The notes under the pieces: model-generated | Database searches by the model: none | Told to the model about the DNA's origin: nothing | Seen by the model: the letters and a program-made list of their open reading frames with translations, nothing else | NCBI RefSeq assembly: GCF_003987045.1 | Contig: NZ_PIPZ01000001.1 | Location: forward strand, 930,001 to 994,000 | Direction: 5' to 3' | Length of the DNA stretch: 64,000 nucleotides | Source of the DNA: Pseudidiomarina marina | GTDB lineage: Bacteria; Pseudomonadota; Gammaproteobacteria; Enterobacterales; Alteromonadaceae | Part shown: positions 19,677 through 28,494 of the stretch, in pieces | Layout of the letters: each line of letters opens with the position of its first letter | How positions within the stretch are numbered: the stretch's first letter is position 1 | Translations under genes and position numbers: made by a program

Positions 19677-19720
19677 AATTATGTGGTTTCCACGTTCCTT
19701 TACTTCCTGCCTGATACAAG

Positions 19721-19754
19721 CACACGGAGGCTACCCCTCGGCAACCCCCGTGTG
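19721..19754 (-). other. Long stem-loop in the dnaK-dnaJ intergenic region
   Basis: CACACGG/CCGTGTG forms an outer 7-bp stem. Inside it, GGTTGCC can pair with GGTAGCC (with G-U pairs) around a GAGG loop. No T-run follows, so it is not a classical terminator. It is a plausible mRNA processing or attenuation element that sets DnaK-to-DnaJ stoichiometry. Confidence 0.55.
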
Positions 19755-19784
19755 TTGAACTACAGACACCCGGTGGGCGTGCTC

Positions 19785-21695
19785 TTATTTCTTGTCGTCT
19801 TTGACTTCTTCAAACTCAGCATCAACAACATCGTCAGCATCTTGCTTGCCACTGTCGCCAGCGTCGCCCGCCTGTTGAGCTTTCGCTTGAGCTGCTTCCA
19901 TCAACTTGCCTGACGCTTCAATCAATGCTTGCTGTTTCGCTTCAATTTCAGCTTTGTCAGAGCCTTTTATCGCTGCTTCTAAGTCGCTAATGGCTGACTC
20001 GATAGCTTCTTTATCGCTCGCTTCAAGCGCATCACCCGCTTCTTCAAGTTGCTTACGGGTACCATGAACCAAGGCATCCGCTTGGTTACGCACCTGCACC
20101 ATCTCCTCGAATTTACGGTCTTCTTCCGCATGCGCTTCGGCATCGCGAACCATTTTTTCTACTTCATCATCGCTCAAGCCAGATGAAGCCTTAATGGTAA
20201 TTTTCTGCTCTTTACCTGTATCTTTGTCTTTCGCTGATACATGCAAGATACCATCTGCATCAATATCAAACGTCACTTCAATTTGCGGCACGCCACGTGA
20301 TGCTGGGCGAATACCTTCTAAATTAAATTGACCTAGTGACTTGTTATCTGCGGCGCGCTTACGCTCACCTTGAATAACATGCACCGTGACCGCCGCTTGA
20401 TTATCTTCTGCGGTTGAGAAAGTTTGCGACTGCTTCGTAGGAATCGTCGTGTTCTTCTCAATCAACTTGGTCATGACACCACCCATGGTCTCAATACCAA
20501 GTGATAATGGTGTAACGTCAAGCAACAACACGTCTTTCACGTCACCTTGTAATACACCCGCTTGTACTGCTGCACCTACGGCAACCGCTTCATCTGGGTT
20601 AACGTCACGACGTGGCTCTTTACCGAAGAAATCAGTTACAGCTTGCTGAACTTTTGGCATACGTGTTTGACCGCCCACCAAAATAATGTCGTGAATTTCG
20701 CTCACTGACAAATCAGCATCTTTCAACGCTTGTTTCACTGGCTCTAAGGTTTTCGCAATCATGTCTTCAACCAACGACTCAAGCTTCGCACGCGTTACTT
20801 TAATCGCTAAGTGCTTCGGACCAGTCGCATCCGCAGTGATGTACGGTAAGTTCACTTCCGTTTGTTGCGCTGAAGAAAGCTCAATTTTTGCTTTCTCTGC
20901 TGCTTCTTTCAAACGTTGCATTGCGAGCGGATCTTTACGTAGGTCAATGCCTTGATCTTTGTTGAACTGCTCAACCAAGTAGTTGATCAAACGGTTATCG
21001 AAGTCTTCACCACCTAAGTGGGTATCACCGTTAGTGGCAAGTACTTCGAAGGTATGGTCGCCATCAACTTCATCAATTTCAATAATTGAGATATCGAACG
21101 TACCACCACCTAAGTCGTATACTGCGATGATATTGTCGCCTTTTTTCTTATCAAGGCCATATGCTAAAGCTGCTGCTGTCGGCTCGTTGATAATACGCTT
21201 CACTTCAAGGCCAGCAATACGACCTGCATCTTTGGTTGCTTGGCGCTGCGCATCGTTAAAGTAAGCTGGAACTGTAATAACAGCTTCAGTCACTTTTTCG
21301 CCCAAGAAGTCTTCTGCAGTTTTCTTCATTTTCTTCAAAACTTCAGCAGAAATTTGCGGTGGCGCTTTCTTCTCGTCATTGATTTGCACCCATGCATCGC
21401 CATTGTCGGCTTCAACAATTTTGAAAGGCATGATGCCGATATCGCGCTGTACTTCTTCGTCTTTAAAACGACGACCGATTAAGCGCTTAATCGCAAATAA
21501 AGTTTTGTTCGCGTTCGTTACCGCTTGACGCTTAGCAGGTGAACCCACCAATACTTCGCCATCATCAGTGAATGCAACCACTGACGGGGTTGTACGATCG
21601 CCTTCTGCGTTTTCAATAACACGCGGTTTGTCACCATCAAGTACTGCTACACACGAGTTAGTAGTACCTAAGTCGATTCCGATAATTTTACCCAT
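19785..21695 (-). CDS. dnaK: Molecular chaperone DnaK (Hsp70)
   Basis: This is the central ATP-dependent Hsp70 chaperone. The 636-residue product has the N-terminal [13 protein letters not shown] phosphate loop, [14 protein letters not shown], and [13 protein letters not shown] in the nucleotide-binding domain. The [15 protein letters not shown] linker, the substrate-binding domain and the lid follow, ending in the EEVKDDKK tail. A good sigma-32 promoter precedes it, and grpE lies 89 bp upstream. Confidence 0.99.
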   Translation of the reverse strand: MGKIIGIDLGTTNSCVAVLDGDKPRVIENAEGDRTTPSVVAFTDDGEVLVGSPAKRQAVTNANKTLFAIKRLIGRRFKDEEVQRDIGIMPFKIVEADNGDAWVQINDEKKAPPQISAEVLKKMKKTAEDFLGEKVTEAVITVPAYFNDAQRQATKDAGRIAGLEVKRIINEPTAAALAYGLDKKKGDNIIAVYDLGGGTFDISIIEIDEVDGDHTFEVLATNGDTHLGGEDFDNRLINYLVEQFNKDQGIDLRKDPLAMQRLKEAAEKAKIELSSAQQTEVNLPYITADATGPKHLAIKVTRAKLESLVEDMIAKTLEPVKQALKDADLSVSEIHDIILVGGQTRMPKVQQAVTDFFGKEPRRDVNPDEAVAVGAAVQAGVLQGDVKDVLLLDVTPLSLGIETMGGVMTKLIEKNTTIPTKQSQTFSTAEDNQAAVTVHVIQGERKRAADNKSLGQFNLEGIRPASRGVPQIEVTFDIDADGILHVSAKDKDTGKEQKITIKASSGLSDDEVEKMVRDAEAHAEEDRKFEEMVQVRNQADALVHGTRKQLEEAGDALEASDKEAIESAISDLEAAIKGSDKAEIEAKQQALIEASGKLMEAAQAKAQQAGDAGDSGKQDADDVVDAEFEEVKDDKK

Positions 21696-21740
21696 GATTC
21701 GTCTCCAACTTCATAATCTAAAACAGGTTTGATAACTCAA

Positions 21741-21768
21741 ATATGGGGTGGTTTTTTCGCTTTTCAAC
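21741..21768 (-). promoter_or_regulatory. Sigma-32 (heat-shock) promoter of dnaK-dnaJ
   Basis: On the minus strand a -35 GTTGAAA (21762-21768) and a -10 CCCCATAT (21741-21748) are separated by 13 bp. The -10 fits the heat-shock consensus CCCCATNT perfectly. Confidence 0.82.
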
Positions 21769-21784
21769 ACCCCAAGTAGGGTTA

Positions 21785-22396
21785 TTAAGAATTTTTCACC
21801 ACCATCACCATGGCTGGGCGCAACAAGCGTCCGCTCAAGGTGTAACCTTTCTGCATCACCGCCAACACGGTGTTGTTTTCATGCTCTTCTGATGGCTGCA
21901 TTGCCATCGCTTGATGTAATTCTGGGTTGAACGTGTCACCAACCGCACCAACGGCCTCAACACCGAACTTTGTTAGCGTGCTCAGCAAGTTTTTATGCGT
22001 TAGTTCAATGCCTTCAAAGAAGTTCTGATTTACATCATCGGCTTGCTTCGCAATGTCCATCGCACGTTCAAGGTTATCAACCGTATCCAACAGTTCACCT
22101 GCAAACTTTTCCAGCGCGAATTTATGCGCTTTCTCAACATCTTGAGCTGAGCGACGGCGAACGTTTTCCATTTCCGCTACGGCACGCACTGCGCGATCAT
22201 TGGCATCATCGGCACGCTGTTCAGCTTGGCTTAACGCCAACTCAAGCGCCTCAATGCGTTGCTGGCTCTCATCTACCGTTTCAGTTGCGGTTGCTTGAGA
22301 TTCGGCCTGCTCATCCTGAACCATTTGCTCAGCTTGGGTTTCCGTCGTTTGCTGCTGTTCAGCTTGCGCGGCTTTGGTTGAATCATTCTTGGTCAT
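21785..22396 (-). CDS. grpE: Nucleotide exchange factor GrpE
   Basis: GrpE is the nucleotide exchange factor of DnaK. Starting from the ATG at 22396, with AAAGAG 9 nt upstream, gives 203 residues beginning MTKNDSTKAA. An in-frame GTG at 22423 would add nine residues without a ribosome site. The N-terminal part is acidic and Gln/Glu-rich, followed by a long coiled coil and the GrpE core (AEMENVRRR, LLDTVDNLERAM). The beta domain has VGDTFNPELHQAM and KGYTLSGRLLRPAMV. It is the first gene of grpE-dnaK-dnaJ and is divergent from nadK. Confidence 0.97.
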   Translation of the reverse strand: MTKNDSTKAAQAEQQQTTETQAEQMVQDEQAESQATATETVDESQQRIEALELALSQAEQRADDANDRAVRAVAEMENVRRRSAQDVEKAHKFALEKFAGELLDTVDNLERAMDIAKQADDVNQNFFEGIELTHKNLLSTLTKFGVEAVGAVGDTFNPELHQAMAMQPSEEHENNTVLAVMQKGYTLSGRLLRPAMVMVVKNS

Positions 22397-22465
22397 AACT
22401 GCGTACTCTTTGTTGAAATTCACAAATGAACAATAATTTGTTGTGATATAACTATCTGCAGGCAG

Positions 22466-22493
22466 TTATGGGGTCAGCTGGTGATGATTCAAG
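22466..22493 (-). promoter_or_regulatory. Sigma-32 (heat-shock) promoter of grpE
   Basis: On the minus strand a -35 CTTGAAT (22487-22493) and a -10 CCCCATAA (22466-22473) have 13 bp between them. The -35 lies in the loop of a perfect 7-bp inverted repeat GTGATGA/TCATCAC (22481-22500) in the grpE-nadK gap. Confidence 0.78.
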
Positions 22494-22520
22494 TCATCAC
22501 AGCAAAAAAAGGGAAAAAAC

Positions 22521-23411
22521 ATGACGACTACAACGCATCCAGCATTTCGACGCATTGCACTGCTTGGCAAAGTGAATCATGAAGCCACGCGAGCGACCTT
22601 GCTGAAACTCGAACAAACCCTATTGAATATGGGTTATGAGGTGATCGTTGAGGCGCGAACAGCCGAGCAATTAAAGTCAACGCAAGCGCAGATATTACCA
22701 CTACATCGAATCGGAGAGTCTGCCGATATAGCGGTTGTTGTTGGTGGTGACGGCAACATGCTGGGCGCAGCGCGGGTGCTTTGTGAAGCCGACATTGCAG
22801 TGATTGGGGTAAATCGTGGCAACCTCGGTTTTTTGACCGATCTTGATCCTGACCACGTCATTGAGCAGTTGAAAGCTGTACTCGAGGGCAACTATCAAAC
22901 TGAACGTCGGTTTCTGCTGCAAGCCGAAGTATTTCATTGCGGGAAATCCAAAAGTGTTGGACGCGCCATTAACGAAGTCGTGTTGCACTCTGACAAAGTG
23001 GCGCACATGATCGAATTTGAAGTGTATGTCAATGATGAATTCGTTTATTCACAGCGCTCCGACGGCCTCATTATCAGCACCCCAACCGGTTCCACCGCTT
23101 ACTCGTTATCGGGCGGCGGACCAATTCTTACCCCAGGTCTTGATGCTATTACCATGGTTCCCATGTTTCCCCACACGCTAAGCAGTCGCCCGATTGTAGT
23201 CGATGGCCATAGTGTTATTCGCCTGCGTGCCGCGGCCGATAACGATAGTCTTCAACTGAGTTGTGATGGTCATGTACGTATGACCGTACAGCCCGGCGAT
23301 GATGTGGTGATTCAACAGCATCCGCATCGTTTGCGCTTAGTTCATCCACAGGATCACAGCTACTATCGCGTATTAAGAAACAAACTAGGTTGGGGTAGCC
23401 GTCTGTTTTAA
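22521..23411 (+). CDS. nadK: NAD kinase
   Basis: NadK phosphorylates NAD to NADP using ATP. The 296-residue product contains the GGDGN active-site motif ([14 protein letters not shown], about residues 74-87). It also contains the NE motif in [28 protein letters not shown], and LSSRPIVV. It is divergent from grpE and upstream of recN, the same neighbourhood as in E. coli. The ATG has an AGGG ribosome site 8 nt upstream. Confidence 0.97.
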   Translation: MTTTTHPAFRRIALLGKVNHEATRATLLKLEQTLLNMGYEVIVEARTAEQLKSTQAQILPLHRIGESADIAVVVGGDGNMLGAARVLCEADIAVIGVNRGNLGFLTDLDPDHVIEQLKAVLEGNYQTERRFLLQAEVFHCGKSKSVGRAINEVVLHSDKVAHMIEFEVYVNDEFVYSQRSDGLIISTPTGSTAYSLSGGGPILTPGLDAITMVPMFPHTLSSRPIVVDGHSVIRLRAAADNDSLQLSCDGHVRMTVQPGDDVVIQQHPHRLRLVHPQDHSYYRVLRNKLGWGSRLF

Positions 23412-23427
23412 AATTTTTGGACCCCTC

Positions 23428-23475
23428 TTGCATTACTGTATAAATACTGTATAACTACTGTACACATACACAGTG
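23428..23475 (+). promoter_or_regulatory. recN promoter with LexA (SOS) box
   Basis: A -35 TTGCAT (23428-23433) and a -10 TATAAC (23450-23455) are spaced by 16 bp. A canonical LexA box CTGT-N8-ACAG (23458-23473) lies directly downstream. Two further TACTGTA half-sites start at 23434 and 23445, each exactly 11 bp apart from the next, so LexA could occupy the whole promoter. Confidence 0.8.
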
Positions 23476-23488
23476 TTTGAGGTGTCCT

Positions 23489-25165
23489 ATGCTGCTTCAT
23501 ATGCAAATTCGCAACCTTGCGGTTGTTCGTCAACTTGATGTCGATTTTAACGCGGGCATGACGGCCATTACTGGCGAAACCGGTGCAGGTAAGTCTATCG
23601 CACTCGATGCGTTGGGTTTATGTTTAGGTGATCGTGCTGACGTTGATTTAATACGTGCCGATGCCGAAAAGGCTGAAGTGAGTGCTACCTTTCAATTGGC
23701 TGCAACCAAAAGCCCAGCCGTACAGTGGTTGCGCGAACAAGAACTGCAAGACGACGATGCTTGTACTTGTGTATTACGTCGTATTATTACCCGCGAAGGG
23801 CGTTCAAAAGCGTGGATCAACGGCTATCCAGTCACCGCATCGCAGCTTAAGCTATTAGCCCCACTGTTAGTTAATATTCATGGTCAACACGAGCACCAGT
23901 TGTTAACGCGACCTGAGCATCAGTTGAATCTGCTCGATGCCTACGCACGTCATCAAGCATTACTCGATGAGGTTCAAACCGCGTACCAAAATTGGTACGG
24001 CTTACGCAAACAACAAAAACAGCTGCACCAGCAGCAAGCAGACATGGAGTCGCGACTCCAGTTGCTCAGTTATCAAGTTTCTGAATTAAACGAGTTTGCT
24101 CTCGCTGAAGGCGAATTCGAAGAACTTGAGCAGCAACATAAGCGCCTCGCCAATAGTGCCGCTTTGGTGGAAGATTCAGCCTTTGCATTAAATGCTATTT
24201 ATGAAGGTGAGCACAATAATGCTTACAGCTTGCTGCAAAGCGCGTTATCACGCCTAGAACAGCAGTTAGAAACCGACCCTAACCTCGCCGAAACGGTGCG
24301 TATATTGAATGAAGCAAGCGTCCAAGTTGAGGAAGCGGCACGCGAACTACGCCACTATCAAGACAATATCGAGCTTGACGATGAACAACTCGTACTAGCT
24401 GAACGACGAGTTTCGCAAGCCATTCAGCTGGCGCGCAAACATCAACTCGAGCCAGGTCAATTGTACGAACATCATCAACAGTTACTTGCCGAACTCGAGC
24501 AACTTGAAACAAATCAAGCGGAATCTGCTGACATCGATGAGCGTGTTGAACACGCAGCACAATCATATCGAAAAGCAGCAGCGAAATTATCGGCTAGCCG
24601 AGAAAAAGCAGCCCATGAACTTAGTGATCGCATAGCGAAAAGTATGCAGCAGCTCAACATGCCACATGGTCGATTTGTGATTGAAGTTAATCATCAGGCA
24701 CAAGCTCCGGCAACGCGTCTCGGTACCGATGAAGTTTGCTTTACCGTCACCACCAACCCAGGGCAACCTTTACAATCACTTGCAAAAATCGCATCAGGTG
24801 GCGAACTATCGCGTATTAGTTTGGCGATTCAAGTGATAACCGCAAGCCAATTAATCACGCCAACACTAATGTTCGACGAAGTCGATGTCGGCGTGAGTGG
24901 TGCGACGGCAGCAACCGTGGGTAAATTATTACGTCAGCTTGGGGAATCAAATCAGGTTATATGTGTCACACACTTACCGCAAGTTGCTGCAAAAGCTCAT
25001 CAGCAACTTCGTGTAGACAAAGTCACAGATGGTGCAAGTACCGAAACGACCATGGTTCGACTCGACCAAGATGACCGAGTTATCGAACTCGCTCGCCTCC
25101 TAGGCGGCGATCAAATTACTGCGGCAACCAAAGCAAATGCTGCTGAATTACTTGCGGTCGGTTAG
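23489..25165 (+). CDS. recN: DNA repair protein RecN
   Basis: RecN is an SMC-like ATPase that acts with RecA in double-strand break repair. The ATG at 23489, with GAGG 6 nt upstream, gives 558 residues; a TTG four codons earlier is less likely. Walker A GETGAGKS (about residues 33-40) lies in the N-terminal lobe. A long Gln/Glu/Leu-rich coiled coil follows (about 150-370), then the signature IASGGELSRISLAI and Walker B LMFDEVDVGVSG. An SOS box precedes it, and bamE follows. Confidence 0.97.
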   Translation: MLLHMQIRNLAVVRQLDVDFNAGMTAITGETGAGKSIALDALGLCLGDRADVDLIRADAEKAEVSATFQLAATKSPAVQWLREQELQDDDACTCVLRRIITREGRSKAWINGYPVTASQLKLLAPLLVNIHGQHEHQLLTRPEHQLNLLDAYARHQALLDEVQTAYQNWYGLRKQQKQLHQQQADMESRLQLLSYQVSELNEFALAEGEFEELEQQHKRLANSAALVEDSAFALNAIYEGEHNNAYSLLQSALSRLEQQLETDPNLAETVRILNEASVQVEEAARELRHYQDNIELDDEQLVLAERRVSQAIQLARKHQLEPGQLYEHHQQLLAELEQLETNQAESADIDERVEHAAQSYRKAAAKLSASREKAAHELSDRIAKSMQQLNMPHGRFVIEVNHQAQAPATRLGTDEVCFTVTTNPGQPLQSLAKIASGGELSRISLAIQVITASQLITPTLMFDEVDVGVSGATAATVGKLLRQLGESNQVICVTHLPQVAAKAHQQLRVDKVTDGASTETTMVRLDQDDRVIELARLLGGDQITAATKANAAELLAVG

Positions 25166-25214
25166 GTGCTTTGTTTATCATCACAAACAGAATCACAAAT
25201 TAACAGCAGGTGTT

Positions 25215-25568
25215 ATGAAAGCTCTCGTAATTGCAGGTAGTGTTTTAATTCTTAGCGGATGTTCCGTTTTTGACAGTTGGGTGTACCGGATCGATATACC
25301 GCAAGGTAACTATCTTGAGCAACGTGACGTTGATCAACTTCGGGTCGGTATGACCAAAGAACAAGTTGCTTACGTTATTGGTGAGCCTGTCGCTGAAAAT
25401 GTTTTTGATCAAGATGTTTGGTATTACGTATTTAAATTAAATTCTGGTCGCAGTCGAAGCGAAGACTACCAACATAAAGTCACGTTAACCTTCGAAAATG
25501 ATCAATTGATTGCCTACGACGGCACTTTCGACCGGCCAGAGAACTTCGATACTCCGCTGGAGCAGTAA
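25215..25568 (+). CDS. bamE: Outer membrane assembly factor BamE (SmpA)
   Basis: BamE is a lipoprotein of the beta-barrel assembly machine on the periplasmic face of the outer membrane. The ATG at 25215 with an upstream AGGTG gives 117 residues with a signal peptide and lipobox LSGC (Cys about residue 16). The family's core, with YIQQG-like DIPQGNYLEQRDVDQLRVGMTKEQV and DVWYYVFKLNSG, follows. An in-frame upstream extension overlaps recN and lacks support. The order nadK-recN-bamE is conserved in enterics. Confidence 0.95.
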   Translation: MKALVIAGSVLILSGCSVFDSWVYRIDIPQGNYLEQRDVDQLRVGMTKEQVAYVIGEPVAENVFDQDVWYYVFKLNSGRSRSEDYQHKVTLTFENDQLIAYDGTFDRPENFDTPLEQ

Positions 25569-25663
25569 GTACACGCAGTCCGTACAAACTTTGCGCGCCA
25601 GCTTTCTTCCAGACCATGTTTGCTTGATAAGCATTCACGGAAGGTTCAAGTTTAGGGAGCACG

Positions 25664-28423
25664 ATGGCGGCTGATAGCTCAGGAGTCACAGTGTCGGCTC
25701 GGGTAATAATTGATGATCAAGACATTACCAAAAGCCCGACCGATCAACGCAAGTATCGCATTATCGAGCTCGATAATGGCATGCGCTGCGTTCTGGTGCA
25801 CGAAGCTGAAGCGCGACAAGCTAGTGCGGCCCTCGCCGTTGCTGCTGGGCATTTTCACGATCCACATCATGCGCAAGGTTTGGCGCACTTCCTTGAGCAC
25901 ATGTTGTTTTTGGGCACTGAAAAGTACCCAGATGCGAATAGTTACCAAAGTTTTATTAGTGCCCATGGCGGCAACCATAATGCCTGGACGGGTACTGAAT
26001 TCAGTAATTACTATTTTACTGTTGATGCGAACTATTTTGATCAAGCACTCGATCGATTCATGCGATTTTTTCACGAACCGTTGTTTGCACGACAGTGGAT
26101 CGATAAAGAGTTACAGTCAATTGAGTCAGAGTTCCAGCTAAAGCGCCAAGATGAGTTGCGCCGGTTATATCAAGTTCACAAAGCGACTTCGAATCCGAAA
26201 CACCCCTTCAGTAAGTTTTCGGTGGGTAATCTCAGCACCTTAAAAGACCAACCGAACAATTCACTGCAGCAGCAGTTGCGCGATTTTTTCAAACGTTGGT
26301 ACTGTGCACGCCGCATGACCTTAGTGTTACTTGGTCCGCAACCACTTGAGCAGTTAAGTGAGCTAGCCTGTACACATGCACAAGCGGTAAAAAGTGGCTG
26401 TGCGGATGTTTGGGATATTGACGAGCCACTGTATTTACCAGAGCAACTCGGTGTTGAGTTACACGTTAAACCACTAAAAGACGCCCGCCGGCTAATCATC
26501 ACATTTGCCTTGCCAGGTATTAATGACGATTACGCAAACAAGACCACAAGTTATATTGCGCACCTTTTGGGTTATGAAGGTCCCGGTAGTTTGTTTGGTT
26601 ATCTACGCGATAAGCATTGGATTAATACCCTCGCTGCCGGTGGCGGCATCAGTGGTAGTAACTTCAAAGATTTTAATATCAATATGCAGCTGACTGAACA
26701 GGGCATGGCGCACCGTGATGAAATCATTGGCGCCCTATTCCATTACATTCAGCTGATTCGTGAGCAGGGATTGAATTCATGGCGCTATAACGAACGTCGC
26801 GTAAGTGTCATGAATGCCTTTAATTTCCAGGAACAGCCACGGGCAAGCGATTTAGCGCCACAACTCGCTATTAACTTGCAGCACTACATTGCTGAAGACA
26901 TTATTTTTGGTGATTATCGAATGGATGGTCTATTCCAACCAAAAGCTCACCAGTTTTTGGATTGTATGCGACCAGACAACATGCGAGTCACGGTCATCCA
27001 TAAAGATTTGCCCACGGACAATGTTGAGCCGATTTACGGTTGTCACTATGCAATGCGAGCACTTTCTCAACAACAACTTGAGGCATTCAGCGGGTTTACG
27101 CCAATAGACGTAAAGCTACCGGATCCAAACCCCTATCTCGCCGAACCATGGCAATTACAATCCATTACCTCGGATGAGCCAACCGGCTTACCGCGTGCGA
27201 AACAAACAGCTCCAGCATTGACCTGTTGGCATCTTCACGATATTGATTTTCGACAACCGAAGGCTCATTTGTATCTTGGTTTTCAACTTCCGAATGTCGT
27301 TGCAAATCCAGCAAACTTTGCTCAAACACGTCTATGGTGTGAATTGATGCTCGATACGTTAAATGAGCAGTGTTACGATGCCGAAATTGCCGGATTGCAT
27401 TTTAATCTCTATCCGCAACAACAAGGCATGACGCTTCACGTGACTGGCCCTGCACACTATGTTCCCCAGTTAACTGACACACTCATTCAAGCCATGCATT
27501 CACCGTCCTTTTGTCAACAGCGCTGGCTCGATTTACGACAACGCTTGATGACAAACTGGCGTCAAGCGTTGTTGCACAAACCGCTAAATTTTTTATTCTC
27601 ACATTTAAACGTACAGTTGCAGCCGCATACCTATTCAGTCATTGATTTAGCCGTAGAGTTGGAACAATTAGATTTTACAAGCTTCTGCGAAAGTAGCCCG
27701 CGCTTGTTTACGCAGGCACAAGTACAAATGTTTGCCCATGGAGACGTAAAAGCTGAGCAATTAACCTCTGTCCATAAGGCTCTCGCGCAATGGCTGGATT
27801 TAACTCGGCCTCTGGAACCCATTGATTTGACGCCAGCAGCACTTAACAAGCTACCGGCAACAATCGCCGTTGAGACACAACATCCTGATCACGCAGTAAT
27901 AGCGGTTTTACAATCCATGCAAAACACTGTGCAACAACAGGGCATGTTTATGTTGCTCAATCAAATGTTACAGCCACGCTTTTTTGCACAATTACGCACC
28001 GAACAGCAACTTGGCTATTTGGTAGGTACAACTTATTTACCAATGCAACAATACCCTCACCTGTTGTTTTATGTGCAATCGTCTCGCGTGAACAATCAGG
28101 AACTAGAACAGGCGATCAAAATCTTTTTTGAGGGGATTCCGACGATATTAGCGGATATCTCTGCCGAAGAATTCGACAAAGCACGGCAGAGTTTAACGCA
28201 ACAGTTGACTGAAAAAGACACGAGTTTACGCTCACGTAGTCAACGATTGTGGAGTGCTATAACACAACAAGATCATGATTTTTCAAGACTAACTAGAATA
28301 GCCGATGCGATTGAAACACTAACTATCGACGCATTCAAAACCGAATCAAAACAAATTTTTAACAATGTTTCAGGACAAATGTTTCTGTCTGCATGCCCCG
28401 CGAACTTTGACAGATCCCGCTAA
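25664..28423 (+). CDS. M16-family insulinase/pitrilysin-like zinc protease
   Basis: The 919-residue product is a full-length pitrilysin-type M16A peptidase. The inverted zinc motif HFLEH is at residues 75-79, with the likely third ligand Glu156 in IESEF. The substrate-binding block GGNHNAWTGTEFSNYYF follows. The C-terminal half contains the LRTEQQLGYLVGTTY segment typical of the inactive second lobe. No signal peptide is seen, so it is probably cytosolic, unlike E. coli PtrA. The ATG has GGGAG 5 nt upstream. The 95-bp gap before it shows nothing else notable. Confidence 0.92.
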   Translation: MAADSSGVTVSARVIIDDQDITKSPTDQRKYRIIELDNGMRCVLVHEAEARQASAALAVAAGHFHDPHHAQGLAHFLEHMLFLGTEKYPDANSYQSFISAHGGNHNAWTGTEFSNYYFTVDANYFDQALDRFMRFFHEPLFARQWIDKELQSIESEFQLKRQDELRRLYQVHKATSNPKHPFSKFSVGNLSTLKDQPNNSLQQQLRDFFKRWYCARRMTLVLLGPQPLEQLSELACTHAQAVKSGCADVWDIDEPLYLPEQLGVELHVKPLKDARRLIITFALPGINDDYANKTTSYIAHLLGYEGPGSLFGYLRDKHWINTLAAGGGISGSNFKDFNINMQLTEQGMAHRDEIIGALFHYIQLIREQGLNSWRYNERRVSVMNAFNFQEQPRASDLAPQLAINLQHYIAEDIIFGDYRMDGLFQPKAHQFLDCMRPDNMRVTVIHKDLPTDNVEPIYGCHYAMRALSQQQLEAFSGFTPIDVKLPDPNPYLAEPWQLQSITSDEPTGLPRAKQTAPALTCWHLHDIDFRQPKAHLYLGFQLPNVVANPANFAQTRLWCELMLDTLNEQCYDAEIAGLHFNLYPQQQGMTLHVTGPAHYVPQLTDTLIQAMHSPSFCQQRWLDLRQRLMTNWRQALLHKPLNFLFSHLNVQLQPHTYSVIDLAVELEQLDFTSFCESSPRLFTQAQVQMFAHGDVKAEQLTSVHKALAQWLDLTRPLEPIDLTPAALNKLPATIAVETQHPDHAVIAVLQSMQNTVQQQGMFMLLNQMLQPRFFAQLRTEQQLGYLVGTTYLPMQQYPHLLFYVQSSRVNNQELEQAIKIFFEGIPTILADISAEEFDKARQSLTQQLTEKDTSLRSRSQRLWSAITQQDHDFSRLTRIADAIETLTIDAFKTESKQIFNNVSGQMFLSACPANFDRSR

Positions 28424-28494
28424 ATTGTTTAATTTGATGAACAACATAACAAATAGAAGAGCTGTACATAAAACAGTCAATTTCGGGGAAAAGC

